Shown: positions 48,919 to 58,197 of the stretch, piece by piece
Layout of the letters: each line of letters begins with the position of its first letter
How positions within the stretch are numbered: the first letter of the stretch is position 1
Assembly: GCF_012163135.1 (NCBI RefSeq)
Contig: NZ_JAAVUP010000007.1
Span: forward strand, 62,001-126,000
Reading direction: 5' to 3'
Length of the DNA: 64,000 bases
DNA from: Neoroseomonas oryzicola
GTDB lineage: Bacteria > Pseudomonadota > Alphaproteobacteria > Acetobacterales > Acetobacteraceae
Notes under the pieces: model-generated
Databases searched by the model: none
Told to the model about the DNA's origin: nothing
Seen by the model: the letters and a program-made list of their open reading frames with translations, nothing else
Translations under genes and position numbers: made by a program

Positions 48919-50273
48919 GCCCTGGGCTCCGCCAGGCGCCAGCCGCCGCGCCCGTCCCGCTTGGCGGCATAGAGCGCGGCGTCGGCGCGGGCGAGCAGGC
49001 GGGAGATGCCTTCCTCCCTCTCCGGGTCCCAGGCCGCGATGCCGAGGCTGAAGCGCGGCGCCCAGGGGCTGTCGAGCGCCTCCGCCGCGCGCAGCAGCGC
49101 CTCGGCGCGGGTCGCCACTTCCGTGCCCTCCGCGCCTTCCAGCCAGATCACGAACTCGTCGCCGCCGAGCCGGGCGACGATGTCGCCGGTCCTTGCCGCC
49201 TCCCTCAGCAGCCGCGCCGTGACGCGCAGCGCCGCATCCCCGGCCTCGTGGCCATGGGCGTCGTTCAGCGGCTTGAGGTTGTCGAGGTCGAGGAAGGCGA
49301 GGGCGCCGCCGCGGCCGGGCTCCCGCGCCATGCGGGCCTGCAGCGCGCCCAGGAAGGCGCGGCGGTTCGCAAGGCCCGTCAGCGGATCGGTCGTCGCCTG
49401 GCGCTCGAGCTCCTCCTGCAGCCGCTGGAAGCCCAGCACCGCGCCGAGCGTCGCGGCCATCGAGCGCAGCACCGCCAGGTCCTCGGCATCCCAGGTCCGG
49501 CCGTGGCCGGTGCGCCAGGCAGCGAGCACGGAGCGTGCCGGGTGCCGCCCCTGGTGGTGGAACAGCGCGGCGGGCAGGCCGGAGCCGAGCAGGCCGGTCC
49601 AGTCGGCCTCCCGCCCGAAGGCGCGGCAGGCCTCGGCGAGCAGGCCGGGCGGCACCTCGCCCACGGCGGCGGCCACCTCGGGCGTGGGCTCCCCAGGCAC
49701 GATCAGCGCGGTGCCGCCGCAGCCCAGCGCGTCGCGCAGGCCGGCAAGGCCGCGCGCCACGGCCTCGGCGGCGGTGCCGGCGTGGCGGATCGCCTCGGCC
49801 AGGGCGTCGAGCAGCGCGGCGCGGCGCAGGCCGGCAGCGGCGGTGGCGGCGGCCGTCTCCTGATCGGTCACGTCGTGGGCGGCGCCGCGCAGCCCCGCGA
49901 AGCCGCCCCGCGCATCGCCCAGCGGCGCCAGCGAGAGCGACAGGCAGCGCGGCTGCCGCGCTGCATCGGCGACCCAGGCGCGGTGGTGCCGCACCGCCTG
50001 GCGCAGCGCGAAGGGGTTGGGCCCGGCGCCGAGCAGCAGGCTGTCCGCCCGCCGCCCCAGCAGCGTCGCGGCGCGGTGGCCCAGCACCGTGTCGGGCCAG
50101 AGGAAGGTGAATCGGCCTTCGTTGTCCGTCTCGAACACCAGGTCGGCGGCCAGGGCGGCGAGGTCCTGCCACCGCTGGCGGGATTCGAGCAGCGCGCCAT
50201 GCAGCGCCCCGGCCGCCGCCGCGGCGGGCGGTACCGTCACCGTCCGGTCCCCAGGGCGGATCGCCGTGTCCAT
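48915..50273 (-). CDS. Diguanylate cyclase with PAS- and GAF-like sensor regions
   Basis: The 452-residue protein has a PAS-like N-terminal domain (DLVFETDNEGRFTFLWPDTVLGH), a GAF-like middle region (about 150-280) and a C-terminal GGDEF domain. The GGDEF active motif is at about 370-374 (ARLGGDEFVIW) and an inhibitory RxxD site (RTGD) lies five residues before it, so c-di-GMP synthesis with product inhibition is expected. The family hallmark TTDPLTGLANRRAF is intact. No transmembrane segment is seen, so it is likely cytosolic. ATG 50315 would add 14 residues. It is divergent from dapD. Confidence 0.88.
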   Translation of the reverse strand: MDTAIRPGDRTVTVPPAAAAAGALHGALLESRQRWQDLAALAADLVFETDNEGRFTFLWPDTVLGHRAATLLGRRADSLLLGAGPNPFALRQAVRHHRAWVADAARQPRCLSLSLAPLGDARGGFAGLRGAAHDVTDQETAAATAAAGLRRAALLDALAEAIRHAGTAAEAVARGLAGLRDALGCGGTALIVPGEPTPEVAAAVGEVPPGLLAEACRAFGREADWTGLLGSGLPAALFHHQGRHPARSVLAAWRTGHGRTWDAEDLAVLRSMAATLGAVLGFQRLQEELERQATTDPLTGLANRRAFLGALQARMAREPGRGGALAFLDLDNLKPLNDAHGHEAGDAALRVTARLLREAARTGDIVARLGGDEFVIWLEGAEGTEVATRAEALLRAAEALDSPWAPRFSLGIAAWDPEREEGISRLLARADAALYAAKRDGRGGWRLAEPRA

Positions 50274-50393
50274 GCCGCGATGGAAGCGCCACAGCGGTGA
50301 ATCGCGCGTTAGCATGCGGCGCAAAGCCGCGTTGACAGCGGCACGCCGGGGCCGCAAGGAGCGCGGCCACCCCAGGAACGCCCGAGGACGCCC

Positions 50394-51230
<837 letters not shown>

Positions 51231-51238
51231 TCCGCGCC

Positions 51239-52378
51239 GTGAGCACCGATCCGGTCCCGATCGCCCAGGCGCTGATCCGCTGCCCCTCCGTCACGCCCGC
51301 CGACGAAGGCGCGCTGGACGTGGTGCAGCGGCTGCTCGAACCGCTCGGCTTCGATTGCACGCGCCTGGTCTTCGGGCCGGAGGACTACCGGGTCGACAAC
51401 CTCTTTGCCCGCCGGGGCGGGGAGGGGCCCCATGTCTGCTATTGCGGCCATACCGACGTGGTCCCCCCGGGCAACCTTGCCGCCTGGACCGACGATCCCT
51501 TCGCCGGCGTGGTGCGGGACGGCGTGCTCTATGGCCGCGGCGCCTGCGACATGAAGGGCGGCATCGCCGCCTTCGTCGCGGGGCTGGCCGACTACCTCGC
51601 GGCCAAGCCGGACCATCGCGGGTCGATCTCGCTGCTCATCACGGGCGACGAGGAGGCGCGCTCGGTCGACGGCACCGCGCGCGTCCTCGAATGGATGGCC
51701 GCCAATGGCCACATCCCCGACATGGCGCTGGTGGGGGAGCCGACCAGCCGCGGCACGCTCGGCGACACCATCAAGATCGGCCGGCGCGGCAGCCTCAACG
51801 CCTTCGCCACCGTGACCGGCATCCAGGGCCACAGCGCCTATCCGGCCAAGGCCGACAACCCGATCCATCGGCTGGTCGCGGCGCTCGGGCCGCTGCTCGC
51901 CGCACCGCTCGACAACGGGTCGGAGTTCTTCCCGCCGACCACCTTGCAGGTCACCGGCTTCGATGTCGGCAACACCGCGACGAACGTCATCCCGGCGGTC
52001 GCCAAGGCGATGCTGAACATCCGCTTCAACGACCACCACACCAGCGCGGCGCTGACCGAACGGCTGCACGCCGCGCTGCGTGCCGCGGGCTGCAGCTACG
52101 ACCTTGTCGCGGAATGCTCCGGCGAGAGCTTCCTCACTCGCCCCGGCCCCTTCGTCGACGCCCTCTCGCGCGCCATCGAGCGCAGCACGGGCGTGACGCC
52201 GGCGCTCGATACCGGCGGCGGCACCTCGGATGCGCGCTTCATCGCCCGCTACTGCCCGGTCGCCGAATTCGGCGCCGTCGGCGCGACGCTGCACCAGGTG
52301 AACGAGAACGCGCCCGTCGAGGAGCTCCGCCGCCTCGCCGACACCTATCGCGAGATCCTCGCGGAGCTGCTCGACTGA
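51239..52378 (+). CDS. dapE: Succinyl-diaminopimelate desuccinylase
   Basis: The 379-residue M20-family zinc hydrolase shows YCGHTDVVPPGNLAAW (metal His and Asp), GRGACDMKGGIAAFV, LLITGDEEARSVDGT (catalytic and metal Glu), LVGEPTS and LDTGGGTSDARFI, with the late metal-binding His in GATLHQVNENAP. It removes succinate from N-succinyl-L,L-diaminopimelate. GTG 51239 was chosen since MSTDPVPIAQALIRCPSVTPAD matches the DapE N terminus. It forms an operon with dapD. Confidence 0.97.
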   Translation: MSTDPVPIAQALIRCPSVTPADEGALDVVQRLLEPLGFDCTRLVFGPEDYRVDNLFARRGGEGPHVCYCGHTDVVPPGNLAAWTDDPFAGVVRDGVLYGRGACDMKGGIAAFVAGLADYLAAKPDHRGSISLLITGDEEARSVDGTARVLEWMAANGHIPDMALVGEPTSRGTLGDTIKIGRRGSLNAFATVTGIQGHSAYPAKADNPIHRLVAALGPLLAAPLDNGSEFFPPTTLQVTGFDVGNTATNVIPAVAKAMLNIRFNDHHTSAALTERLHAALRAAGCSYDLVAECSGESFLTRPGPFVDALSRAIERSTGVTPALDTGGGTSDARFIARYCPVAEFGAVGATLHQVNENAPVEELRRLADTYREILAELLD

Positions 52379-52407
52379 GCGCCCCCGCGCCCCCGACGGC
52401 GGGCCCC

Positions 52408-52959
52408 GTGACCCGGGGCATTGCCGGGGCGCTGCTGCTGGCGCGCGGCCGCGCGGCGGGCATCGGCGCCTTCGAGCCGACGATGGAGGATGCCCGCGCC
52501 TCCTTCCTCGCCGCGCTGTTCTGCCTGCCGATCTTCCTGCTGCTGCGCGCCGGCTTCCCGGCGCCGGGGGGCGCCGGGGTGGACCCGATGCGGGGCCTCG
52601 TCGCGGACCTCATCGCCTATGTCTGTTCCTGGGCCGGCTTCGCACTCGCCTCCCTGCCGCTGACCGAGGCGTTGGGCCGCCGGGCGATGTGGCCGCGGCT
52701 GATCGCGGCCTGGAACTGGGTGAACTTCGTCCAGTACCTCGTCCTCGGCGCGCTGGCCCTGCCGGCGATGCTGGGCGTGCCGGGCTCCGTTTCGGATGCG
52801 CTGGGGCTGGTCGGGCTCGGCTACGCGGTCTGGATGCAGTGGTTCGCCGCGCGCGCCGCGCTGCAGGTCAGCGGGCTGCGCGCCGCGGCCTTCGTGGCCG
52901 TCGACCTCGGGCTCTCGGTCTTCCTCTCGGGGCTGACGGCGCGCATCGCGCTGGGCTGA
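52408..52959 (+). CDS. Five-segment integral membrane protein, unknown function
   Basis: The protein has 183 residues from GTG 52408. Hydrophobic segments lie at about 34-52, 72-90, 104-124, 129-146 and 158-180, with a Trp-rich centre (RLIAAWNWVNFVQYLVLG). No signal peptide or known motif is apparent. It lies 29 bases after dapE on the same strand, so it is probably transcribed with it; its stop abuts the convergent truA stop. I do not recognise the family. Confidence 0.7.
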   Translation: MTRGIAGALLLARGRAAGIGAFEPTMEDARASFLAALFCLPIFLLLRAGFPAPGGAGVDPMRGLVADLIAYVCSWAGFALASLPLTEALGRRAMWPRLIAAWNWVNFVQYLVLGALALPAMLGVPGSVSDALGLVGLGYAVWMQWFAARAALQVSGLRAAAFVAVDLGLSVFLSGLTARIALG

Positions 52960-53721
52960 TCAGCGCCAGTCGATCGCCGCGTCATACCGCACGCCGGTCA
53001 GGACCAGGCCCTCGGCCGGTGCGGTCTGCCCGGCGCGGGTGCGGTCGCGGCCGTCCAGGATGGTGCGCGGCCAGGAGACGGGCCGCTTTCCGAGGCCGAC
53101 ATCCGCCAGCGTGCCGACCATGTTGCGGACCTGGTGGTGCAGGAAGGATCGCGCCTCGGCGGTGATCACCACCTCCTCGCCCAGCCGCGCGACGTCCAGC
53201 CGGTCGAGGGTGCGCAGCGCCGACTTCGCCTGGCACGCCGCGGCCCGGAAGGCGGAGAAATCGTGCTTCCCCAGCAGCCCCTGCGCCGCCTCGTGCATCG
53301 CGCCCGCGTCGAGGCGCTTCTGCACGTGCCACACGCGCCCGAGGTCGAGCGCCGGCCGCGCCCGGCGGTTCAGGATGCGGTAGCGATAGGCCCGGCCGGT
53401 GGCGGAGAAGCGCGCGGACCAGTCCTCCGGCATCACCGCGGCGCCGAGCACCGCGACGGGGTGGGGGCGGGTGTGGAAGTTCAGCGCCTCCCGCACGCGC
53501 TCGGGCGGCAGGTCGCCGGTCAGCGTGACCTGTGCGACCTGGCCTTCGGCATGGACGCCGGCATCGGTGCGCCCGGCGGCCGTCAGGACGGGTTCCTCCC
53601 CGCCATTGAGCCGCGCCGCGGCTTCCTCGAGCACCTGCTGGACGGACAGGCCGGTGTCCTGCCGCTGCCAACCGACGAAGGGGGCGCCGTCATATTCGAT
53701 GAGGAGCGCGTAGGAGGGCAT
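52960..53721 (-). CDS. truA: tRNA pseudouridine(38-40) synthase TruA
   Basis: The 253-residue protein shows LLIEYDGAPFVGWQRQ at the N terminus, the catalytic Asp in AAGRTDAGVHAEGQV (Asp53), YRYRI, KHDFSAFRAA and SFLHHQVRNMVGTL, which is the full TruA pattern. It makes pseudouridine at positions 38-40 of the tRNA anticodon stem. Its ATG overlaps the fmt stop as TGATG, so the two genes are coupled. Confidence 0.97.
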   Translation of the reverse strand: MPSYALLIEYDGAPFVGWQRQDTGLSVQQVLEEAAARLNGGEEPVLTAAGRTDAGVHAEGQVAQVTLTGDLPPERVREALNFHTRPHPVAVLGAAVMPEDWSARFSATGRAYRYRILNRRARPALDLGRVWHVQKRLDAGAMHEAAQGLLGKHDFSAFRAAACQAKSALRTLDRLDVARLGEEVVITAEARSFLHHQVRNMVGTLADVGLGKRPVSWPRTILDGRDRTRAGQTAPAEGLVLTGVRYDAAIDWR

Positions 53722-54626
53722 CAGCCCAGCACCGTTCCACGAGCCAGCGCGAAGCCGCGCAGGAAGGCATCCGCCTCCATGGCCGCGCGCCCGGGGCGCT
53801 GCAGGCGGGTCAGGCGCAGCGCGCCCGAGCCGCAGGCGACCAGCGCCGCATCGTCCAGTGCCGTGCCCGGCGCGCCGCCGCCGGCTTCCACCCGCGCGGC
53901 GAGCACGCGGATCTGCTCGCCGCCCAGGGTGAAGAAGGTGCCCGGCCAGGGGTTCAGGGCGCGGACGCGGCGTTCCAGCGCCGCGGCATCCTGGGACCAG
54001 TCGAGCCGGCCGTTCTCCTTGGTCAGCTTCGGGGCGTAGGTGACGCCGTCCTCGGGCTGCGGGACCGGCGCCGGGTCATCGGCGAGCGCGCGCAGGATCA
54101 GCCGGGCGCCGATCTCCGCCAGCCTGTCGTGCAGGGCCTGGACGGTGTTGTCGGGGCCGATCGGCACGGCTTCCTTCAGCAGCATGGGGCCGGTGTCGAG
54201 GCCTTCCTCCATGCGCATGATGGTGATGCCGCTTTCGGCGTCGCCCGCGAGGATCGCGGCATGGATCGGCGCCGCCCCGCGCCAGCGCGGCAGCAGGGAG
54301 GCATGGATGTTGAGGCAGCCCCGCCGCGGCGCATCCAGCATCGCCTTGGGCAGGATCAACCCATAGGCCGCGACCACCGCCGCATCGAGGTCGAGTGCCT
54401 CGAAGGCTTCGTGTTCCGCGACGTCGCGCTTCAGCCGCGTCGGCGTGCGGACCGGCAGGCCGAGGTCCAGCGCCGCGCGGTGCACCGGGCAGGGCGTCTC
54501 CTTCTGCCCCCGACCGGCGGGCCGCGGCGGCTGGCAATAGACCGCGGCGATATCGTGCCCCGCGTCGTGCAGCGCGCGCAGCGCCGGCACCGCAAAATCC
54601 GGGCTGCCCATGAAGGCGATGCGCAT
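53721..54626 (-). CDS. fmt: Methionyl-tRNA formyltransferase
   Basis: The 301-residue enzyme shows [55 protein letters not shown] (catalytic Asn and His) and [14 protein letters not shown] (catalytic Asp), then a C-terminal tRNA-binding OB-like domain. It formylates initiator Met-tRNA. Upstream on the same strand lies def, whose product removes the formyl group. An intergenic repeat with two hairpins separates the two genes. Confidence 0.97.
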   Translation of the reverse strand: MRIAFMGSPDFAVPALRALHDAGHDIAAVYCQPPRPAGRGQKETPCPVHRAALDLGLPVRTPTRLKRDVAEHEAFEALDLDAAVVAAYGLILPKAMLDAPRRGCLNIHASLLPRWRGAAPIHAAILAGDAESGITIMRMEEGLDTGPMLLKEAVPIGPDNTVQALHDRLAEIGARLILRALADDPAPVPQPEDGVTYAPKLTKENGRLDWSQDAAALERRVRALNPWPGTFFTLGGEQIRVLAARVEAGGGAPGTALDDAALVACGSGALRLTRLQRPGRAAMEADAFLRGFALARGTVLG

Positions 54627-54648
54627 GGCGGCACTCCGGTATTGGTTT

Positions 54649-54703
54649 CCAAAGGCCTCTGGGCCTTTGGCGGGTGGGGTCCGGGGAGGGCGGCGCCCTC
54701 CCC
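54649..54703 (+). repeat. Two-hairpin intergenic repeat, family 2 copy
   Basis: CCAAAGGCC/GGCCTTTGG with a 4-base loop (54649-54670) is followed by a G-rich linker and by GGGGAGGGC...GCCCTCCCC (54683-54703). The linker GCGGGTGGGGTCCGG closely matches that of the copies at 45051-45108 (reversed) and 45213-45270. It lies between def and fmt, where it could weaken read-through from def into fmt. Confidence 0.65.
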
Positions 54704-54705
54704 GC

Positions 54706-55233
54706 TCAATCCCGCGCCTTCGCCTTCAGCTCCTTCGCGAGCTTCCTCAGCAGCATGTTCCGCTTCAGCGCGCTCAGGTAATCGACGAAGAGCACCCCAT
54801 CGAGGTGGTCGATCTCGTGCTGCAGGCAGGCCGAGAGCAGCCCTTCGCCCTCGACCTCCTTCTTCGCGCCCTCGAGGTCGAAGTAGCGCACCTTCACCCG
54901 GGCGGGCCGCGTCACGTCGGCATATTGGCCGGGGAGGGAGAGGCAGCCTTCCTCGCGCGTCGCGGTCTCGCTGCTCTCGGCGACGATCTCGGGGTTCACC
55001 AGCACCAGGGGCTGGCGGCTCTCCTCCTTCTGGAGGTCGATCACCACCAGGCGAAGAAGCTCCCCGATCTGCGGCGCGGCCAAGCCGATGCCGGGCGCGG
55101 CATACATGGTCGCGAGCATCCGCGGGGCGAGCGCGCGGACCCGGTCCGCATCGGCCGTGCCGACGGGCTTCGCCTTCGCACGCAGGCGGGGGTCCGGAAC
55201 GAAGAGGATCGGGAGGGTTTCGGGCTCGGTCAT
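54706..55233 (-). CDS. def: Peptide deformylase
   Basis: The 175-residue enzyme has the three PDF motifs: [10 protein letters not shown] (about 49-58), EEGCLSLPG (Cys metal ligand, about 96) and QHEIDHLDG (HExxH, about 138-142). It removes the N-formyl group from new proteins using Fe2+ or Zn2+. The C-terminal helix is basic ([19 protein letters not shown]), as in type 1 enzymes. The def-fmt-truA order is conserved in related bacteria. Confidence 0.97.
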   Translation of the reverse strand: MTEPETLPILFVPDPRLRAKAKPVGTADADRVRALAPRMLATMYAAPGIGLAAPQIGELLRLVVIDLQKEESRQPLVLVNPEIVAESSETATREEGCLSLPGQYADVTRPARVKVRYFDLEGAKKEVEGEGLLSACLQHEIDHLDGVLFVDYLSALKRNMLLRKLAKELKAKARD

Positions 55234-55268
55234 GGCGTCGGGGAGCGCGTGTAGACCCCGCGGGACCC

Positions 55269-55300
55269 CCTTGCAACCGCGGGCCGGGCGGCCAAAATCT
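55269..55300 (+). promoter_or_regulatory. Possible sigma-32 (RpoH)-type promoter of the Hsp20 gene
   Basis: A CTTG box (start of CTTGCAA, beginning about 55270) is followed 18 bases later by CCAAAATCTT, loosely matching the alphaproteobacterial RpoH pattern (CTTG, 17-18 bases, then CyTATnT). It lies about 65 bases upstream of the Hsp20 start, in the gap from def. The -10 part is imperfect, so this is only a candidate. Confidence 0.3.
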
Positions 55301-55306
55301 TCGGGC

Positions 55307-55331
55307 GGACCGGGTGCTTCGGGCCCGGTCC
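55307..55331 (+). promoter_or_regulatory. Stable leader hairpin upstream of the Hsp20 ribosome-binding site
   Basis: GGACCGGG (55307-55314) pairs perfectly with CCCGGTCC (55324-55331) over a 9-base loop containing GGG that could also pair with the GGCCC next to the Shine-Dalgarno AGGAGG at 55351-55356. Heat-shock genes of alphaproteobacteria often carry RNA thermometers of the ROSE type in this position. A regulatory role is only suggested by position and pairing. Confidence 0.3.
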
Positions 55332-55364
55332 ATCGCTTCGCTCTCGGATGAGGAGGCCCTGGTC

Positions 55365-55823
55365 TTGTCCCGTCAGTCGCTCTTCGGCTCGCCCCTGTTC
55401 CTCGGCTTCGACCACCTCGAGCAGATGCTCGACCGGGTCGGCAAGAATGCCGATGGCTACCCGCCCTACAACATCGAGCAGATCAGCGAGAACCGCCTGC
55501 GGATCACGCTCGCCGTCGCGGGCTTCGCGATGGACGACCTGCAGATCACGCAGGAGGACAACCAGCTCGTCATCCGCGGCCGGCAGAAGGACGATTCCGA
55601 GGGCCGGATCTTCCTCCATCGCGGCATCGCCGCGCGGCAGTTCCAGCGCGCCTTCGTCCTCGCCGAAGGGATGGAGGTGGAGGGCGCATGGCTGGACAAC
55701 GGGCTGCTGCACCTCGAGCTGAAGCGCCCGCAGCCGGAAAGCCGGGTCAAGACGATCCGCATCGGGGCGAAGGGCAATGTCGGCCCGACGCAGCTTGTGG
55801 CGGGGCCCGGCGAGCGGGAGTGA
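55365..55823 (+). CDS. Small heat-shock protein, Hsp20/IbpA type
   Basis: The 152-residue protein has a short N-terminal arm (LFGSPLFLGFDHLEQMLDR), an alpha-crystallin domain (about 35-130: YNIEQISENRLRITLAVAGF, LVIRGRQ, LHRGIAARQFQRAFVLAEGM, NGLLHLELKRPQPE) and a basic tail. It holds unfolding proteins in soluble form during stress. TTG 55365 is chosen because AGGAGG lies 8 bases upstream and no in-frame ATG exists near. DUF1150 follows, as is usual in alphaproteobacteria. Confidence 0.92.
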   Translation: MSRQSLFGSPLFLGFDHLEQMLDRVGKNADGYPPYNIEQISENRLRITLAVAGFAMDDLQITQEDNQLVIRGRQKDDSEGRIFLHRGIAARQFQRAFVLAEGMEVEGAWLDNGLLHLELKRPQPESRVKTIRIGAKGNVGPTQLVAGPGERE

Positions 55824-55902
55824 ACCCCTTCAGTGCAACCGGGCCCATCGGGGCCGGATTATCCGCACGGGCCTTCGGGACGTGCCGGAAGGAGACCATG
55901 AC

Positions 55903-56166
55903 ATGACCGACAACGACATCGACCGTGACGAGATCGAGCGCGACGAGGATGCGCTGCCGCCCGAGGCGCTGCGGTCCCTCTCCCCTCTCGCCTGGGCGCG
56001 CTACGGGGTCACGAGCATCGCCTACGCCCGTCCGGTCGTGGTGAACGGCCAGCGGGCCGTGTCGATCCACGCGGCCGACGGCACGCCGATCGGCGCGGCG
56101 CCGACGCTGGCGCTCGCGAACGCGGCGATCCTGCAGCACGGGATGGGCGCGGCCTCCGTCCACTGA
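55903..56166 (+). CDS. DUF1150 family protein
   Basis: The 87-residue protein starts at ATG 55903, preceded by AAGGAG. It has an acidic N terminus (DNDIDRDEIERDEDALPP) and the DUF1150 core with SIAYARPVVVNGQRAVSIHAADGTPIG and a terminal VH. The family is small, alphaproteobacterial and often placed beside small heat-shock genes; its function is unknown. An overlapping ATG five bases upstream runs straight into a stop and is not used. Confidence 0.85.
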   Translation: MTDNDIDRDEIERDEDALPPEALRSLSPLAWARYGVTSIAYARPVVVNGQRAVSIHAADGTPIGAAPTLALANAAILQHGMGAASVH

Positions 56167-56178
56167 TGCCGCGACCGG

Positions 56179-58197
56179 TCAGGCCTGCCCCATTTCCGGC
56201 GGCAGGCCGAGATCGGCGAAGCTGACCGCAGGATCCTTCGCCACGGCGAAGGCGTGCGCGGCGGACAGCACGTTCTGGTCCACGAACCAGGCTCCGCGAC
56301 CGGGCAGCGACGCAGCCTCGCGCAACCGCGCATCCATCACCTGCGCGAGCATGCGGGCGAAGCGGCGCGCGCCGTCGGTCGGCGCCAGGGCGCAGCACCA
56401 GGCGGCCACGCTCATCCAGGGCAGCGGCAGCGGATAGACGTTCACCGGATAGCCGAGCCCGGCCTTGCGGCCGAGGCGCACCCGCGCGCTCAGGGCGAGC
56501 CCGACATCGGCATCGCCCATGCGTCGCGCCAGGAAGCGCGCCGGATCCTGGTGCCAGCGGCCGTCGATGTCGGTGACGACGACCGGGCCGCCGAAGCGAT
56601 CGAGCCATTCGGGCAGGCGCAGGAAGCGCGCACTCGCGAAGTAGAAGGGCGCGTCGATGGTGATCGGCTCGCTCGACAGGCTGACCGTGAGGCCGCGCGC
56701 GGCCGTGGTGACCTCTGCGATGTCCGGCCGGCAGGCGGCGGGATCGCCCACCAAGTGGACATGCAGCGGCGAACCGGGTGCGACCTCGGCCAGGCGGCGT
56801 GCGAAGCCGGCCGCGTGGCGGCGCAGATAGAGGTCGTTGGCCACGACGATCGCGACCGGCCGCGACGCGTCGTGCCGGCCGGCCAGCATCTCGAAGCCGC
56901 CACCCTCGCTGCCGAGCAGCGGCGCATCGCCGCGCGCGGCGAGGATCGCGGGGATGCGACGCATGTCGAGGAAGGTCGGCGCGCCCGGCCCCGACGGCGC
57001 CAGCCCGGCCGAAGCCGCGAAAGCCTCGGTGGCGAGGTCCTGTTCCCCGATCGCGAAGGCGAATTTCCCGCGTTGCCAGGACCGGTGCGGTTCATCGAGA
57101 CACTCCGCCCCCGCGATCATCTCGCGCGAGGTCTCGGCGCGATAGGCTGCGTCCTCCCAGAAGCGTGCGCCCTCGGGCAGGAAGGCGCTGAGGCCGACCA
57201 GCAGCGCGCGGCGATGTTCCAGCGCCTGGCCGGGCCGCACGCAGGCCGCGCGCATTGCCACTGCCAGCGCCTGGCGTGCCGCCTCGGCCTCGGGCAGCGG
57301 GCAATGGCGGAACAGGCGTCCGGCGGCGAGCGCCTTCAGCAGCCGGACCTCGTCCTGCGGCGGCAGCGACGGCGCGAGGGCCAGCGCATCGTCCATGCGG
57401 GCGGCAATGTCGCGTTCGCTGTCCGGCAGCGAAGCGGCGAAGGGCAGGGTGGGCGCGGCCATGGCACAGGCGACGGCGCGGTGCAGCCGGAAGGCGGCCC
57501 AATGGTGGCCGCCGCTGGCTGCCATGGCATCGGGCACGGCGAAGGCGCGGCGGAAGGGCGCCTCGTCGGGCCCGTGGTCGAGCGCGGCGGCGAGCAGGCG
57601 CAGCCAGCGATCCAGCACCGGCGCGCCGGCCGCCGCCGCGGCGGCCAGGGTCTTCGCCGCAGCGGCCTGGCCGCGCGCGGCCTCGATGACGCGCGCGAGC
57701 GCGATGCGCGGGGCGCGTTCGCGTGGCAGCGCCTCGGCCAGGGCGCCGAGCGCGGCCTCCGCCCGCGTCCGCAAGGCGCCCGTGCCGGCCGCGTCCAGGC
57801 GCCCTTCCACATGCCCCCAGCGATCGGCGAAGGCCGCGACCTCGCCGAGCGCCCAGCGCCGGCGCGGGGAAGCCTCCCGCGCCAGGGCGCACAGCGCCTC
57901 GATCGCCGCGGCGGCATCCCGGCGCCGGCGCGCGAGCAGGACCTCGGCTTCCAGGACATCGGCGCGCGACCAGGCGGTGGCCTCCGCGGCAATCCGCGCG
58001 GCGAACGTCTCCGACTCCGGATCGGGGCGGTCGCGCCGCCAATCCGGGGCTTCGTCCGCCCCGCGCAGCAGTGCGAGCAGCGGCGGGACATCATCGGCGG
58101 TCGGCGCGGAAGGGGCCGGGACGGGCGTGCCGCCCCGGACCCAGGCGATGAAGCGCCGCCAGGCCTTACTCGGCGGTCGGATCGATCCACCCCACAT
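56179..58197 (-). CDS. Large protein with helical N-terminal region and glycosyltransferase-like C-terminal domain
   Basis: The product has 672 residues. Residues about 30-420 are Ala/Leu/Arg-rich and helical, like degenerate TPR repeats. Residues about 440-660 look like a GT-A-type nucleotide-sugar transferase: PVAIVVANDLYLRRHAAGFARRL at the start, VVVTDIDGRWHQDP with a DxD-like motif at about 543-545, and WFVDQNVLSAAHAF at about 637-650. Sugar transfer is therefore likely but donor and acceptor are unknown. ATG 58197 overlaps the end of the hpf gene by 32 bases; no other plausible start lies nearby. In many alphaproteobacteria ptsN follows hpf; here this gene does. Confidence 0.7.
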   Translation of the reverse strand: MWGGSIRPPSKAWRRFIAWVRGGTPVPAPSAPTADDVPPLLALLRGADEAPDWRRDRPDPESETFAARIAAEATAWSRADVLEAEVLLARRRRDAAAAIEALCALAREASPRRRWALGEVAAFADRWGHVEGRLDAAGTGALRTRAEAALGALAEALPRERAPRIALARVIEAARGQAAAAKTLAAAAAAGAPVLDRWLRLLAAALDHGPDEAPFRRAFAVPDAMAASGGHHWAAFRLHRAVACAMAAPTLPFAASLPDSERDIAARMDDALALAPSLPPQDEVRLLKALAAGRLFRHCPLPEAEAARQALAVAMRAACVRPGQALEHRRALLVGLSAFLPEGARFWEDAAYRAETSREMIAGAECLDEPHRSWQRGKFAFAIGEQDLATEAFAASAGLAPSGPGAPTFLDMRRIPAILAARGDAPLLGSEGGGFEMLAGRHDASRPVAIVVANDLYLRRHAAGFARRLAEVAPGSPLHVHLVGDPAACRPDIAEVTTAARGLTVSLSSEPITIDAPFYFASARFLRLPEWLDRFGGPVVVTDIDGRWHQDPARFLARRMGDADVGLALSARVRLGRKAGLGYPVNVYPLPLPWMSVAAWCCALAPTDGARRFARMLAQVMDARLREAASLPGRGAWFVDQNVLSAAHAFAVAKDPAVSFADLGLPPEMGQA

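Noticed and set aside
55348..55722. ATG-started frame within the Hsp20 gene
   Set aside because: Its translation is low-complexity Arg/Ser-rich sequence, whereas the TTG frame shows the whole alpha-crystallin domain and has the ribosome-binding site.
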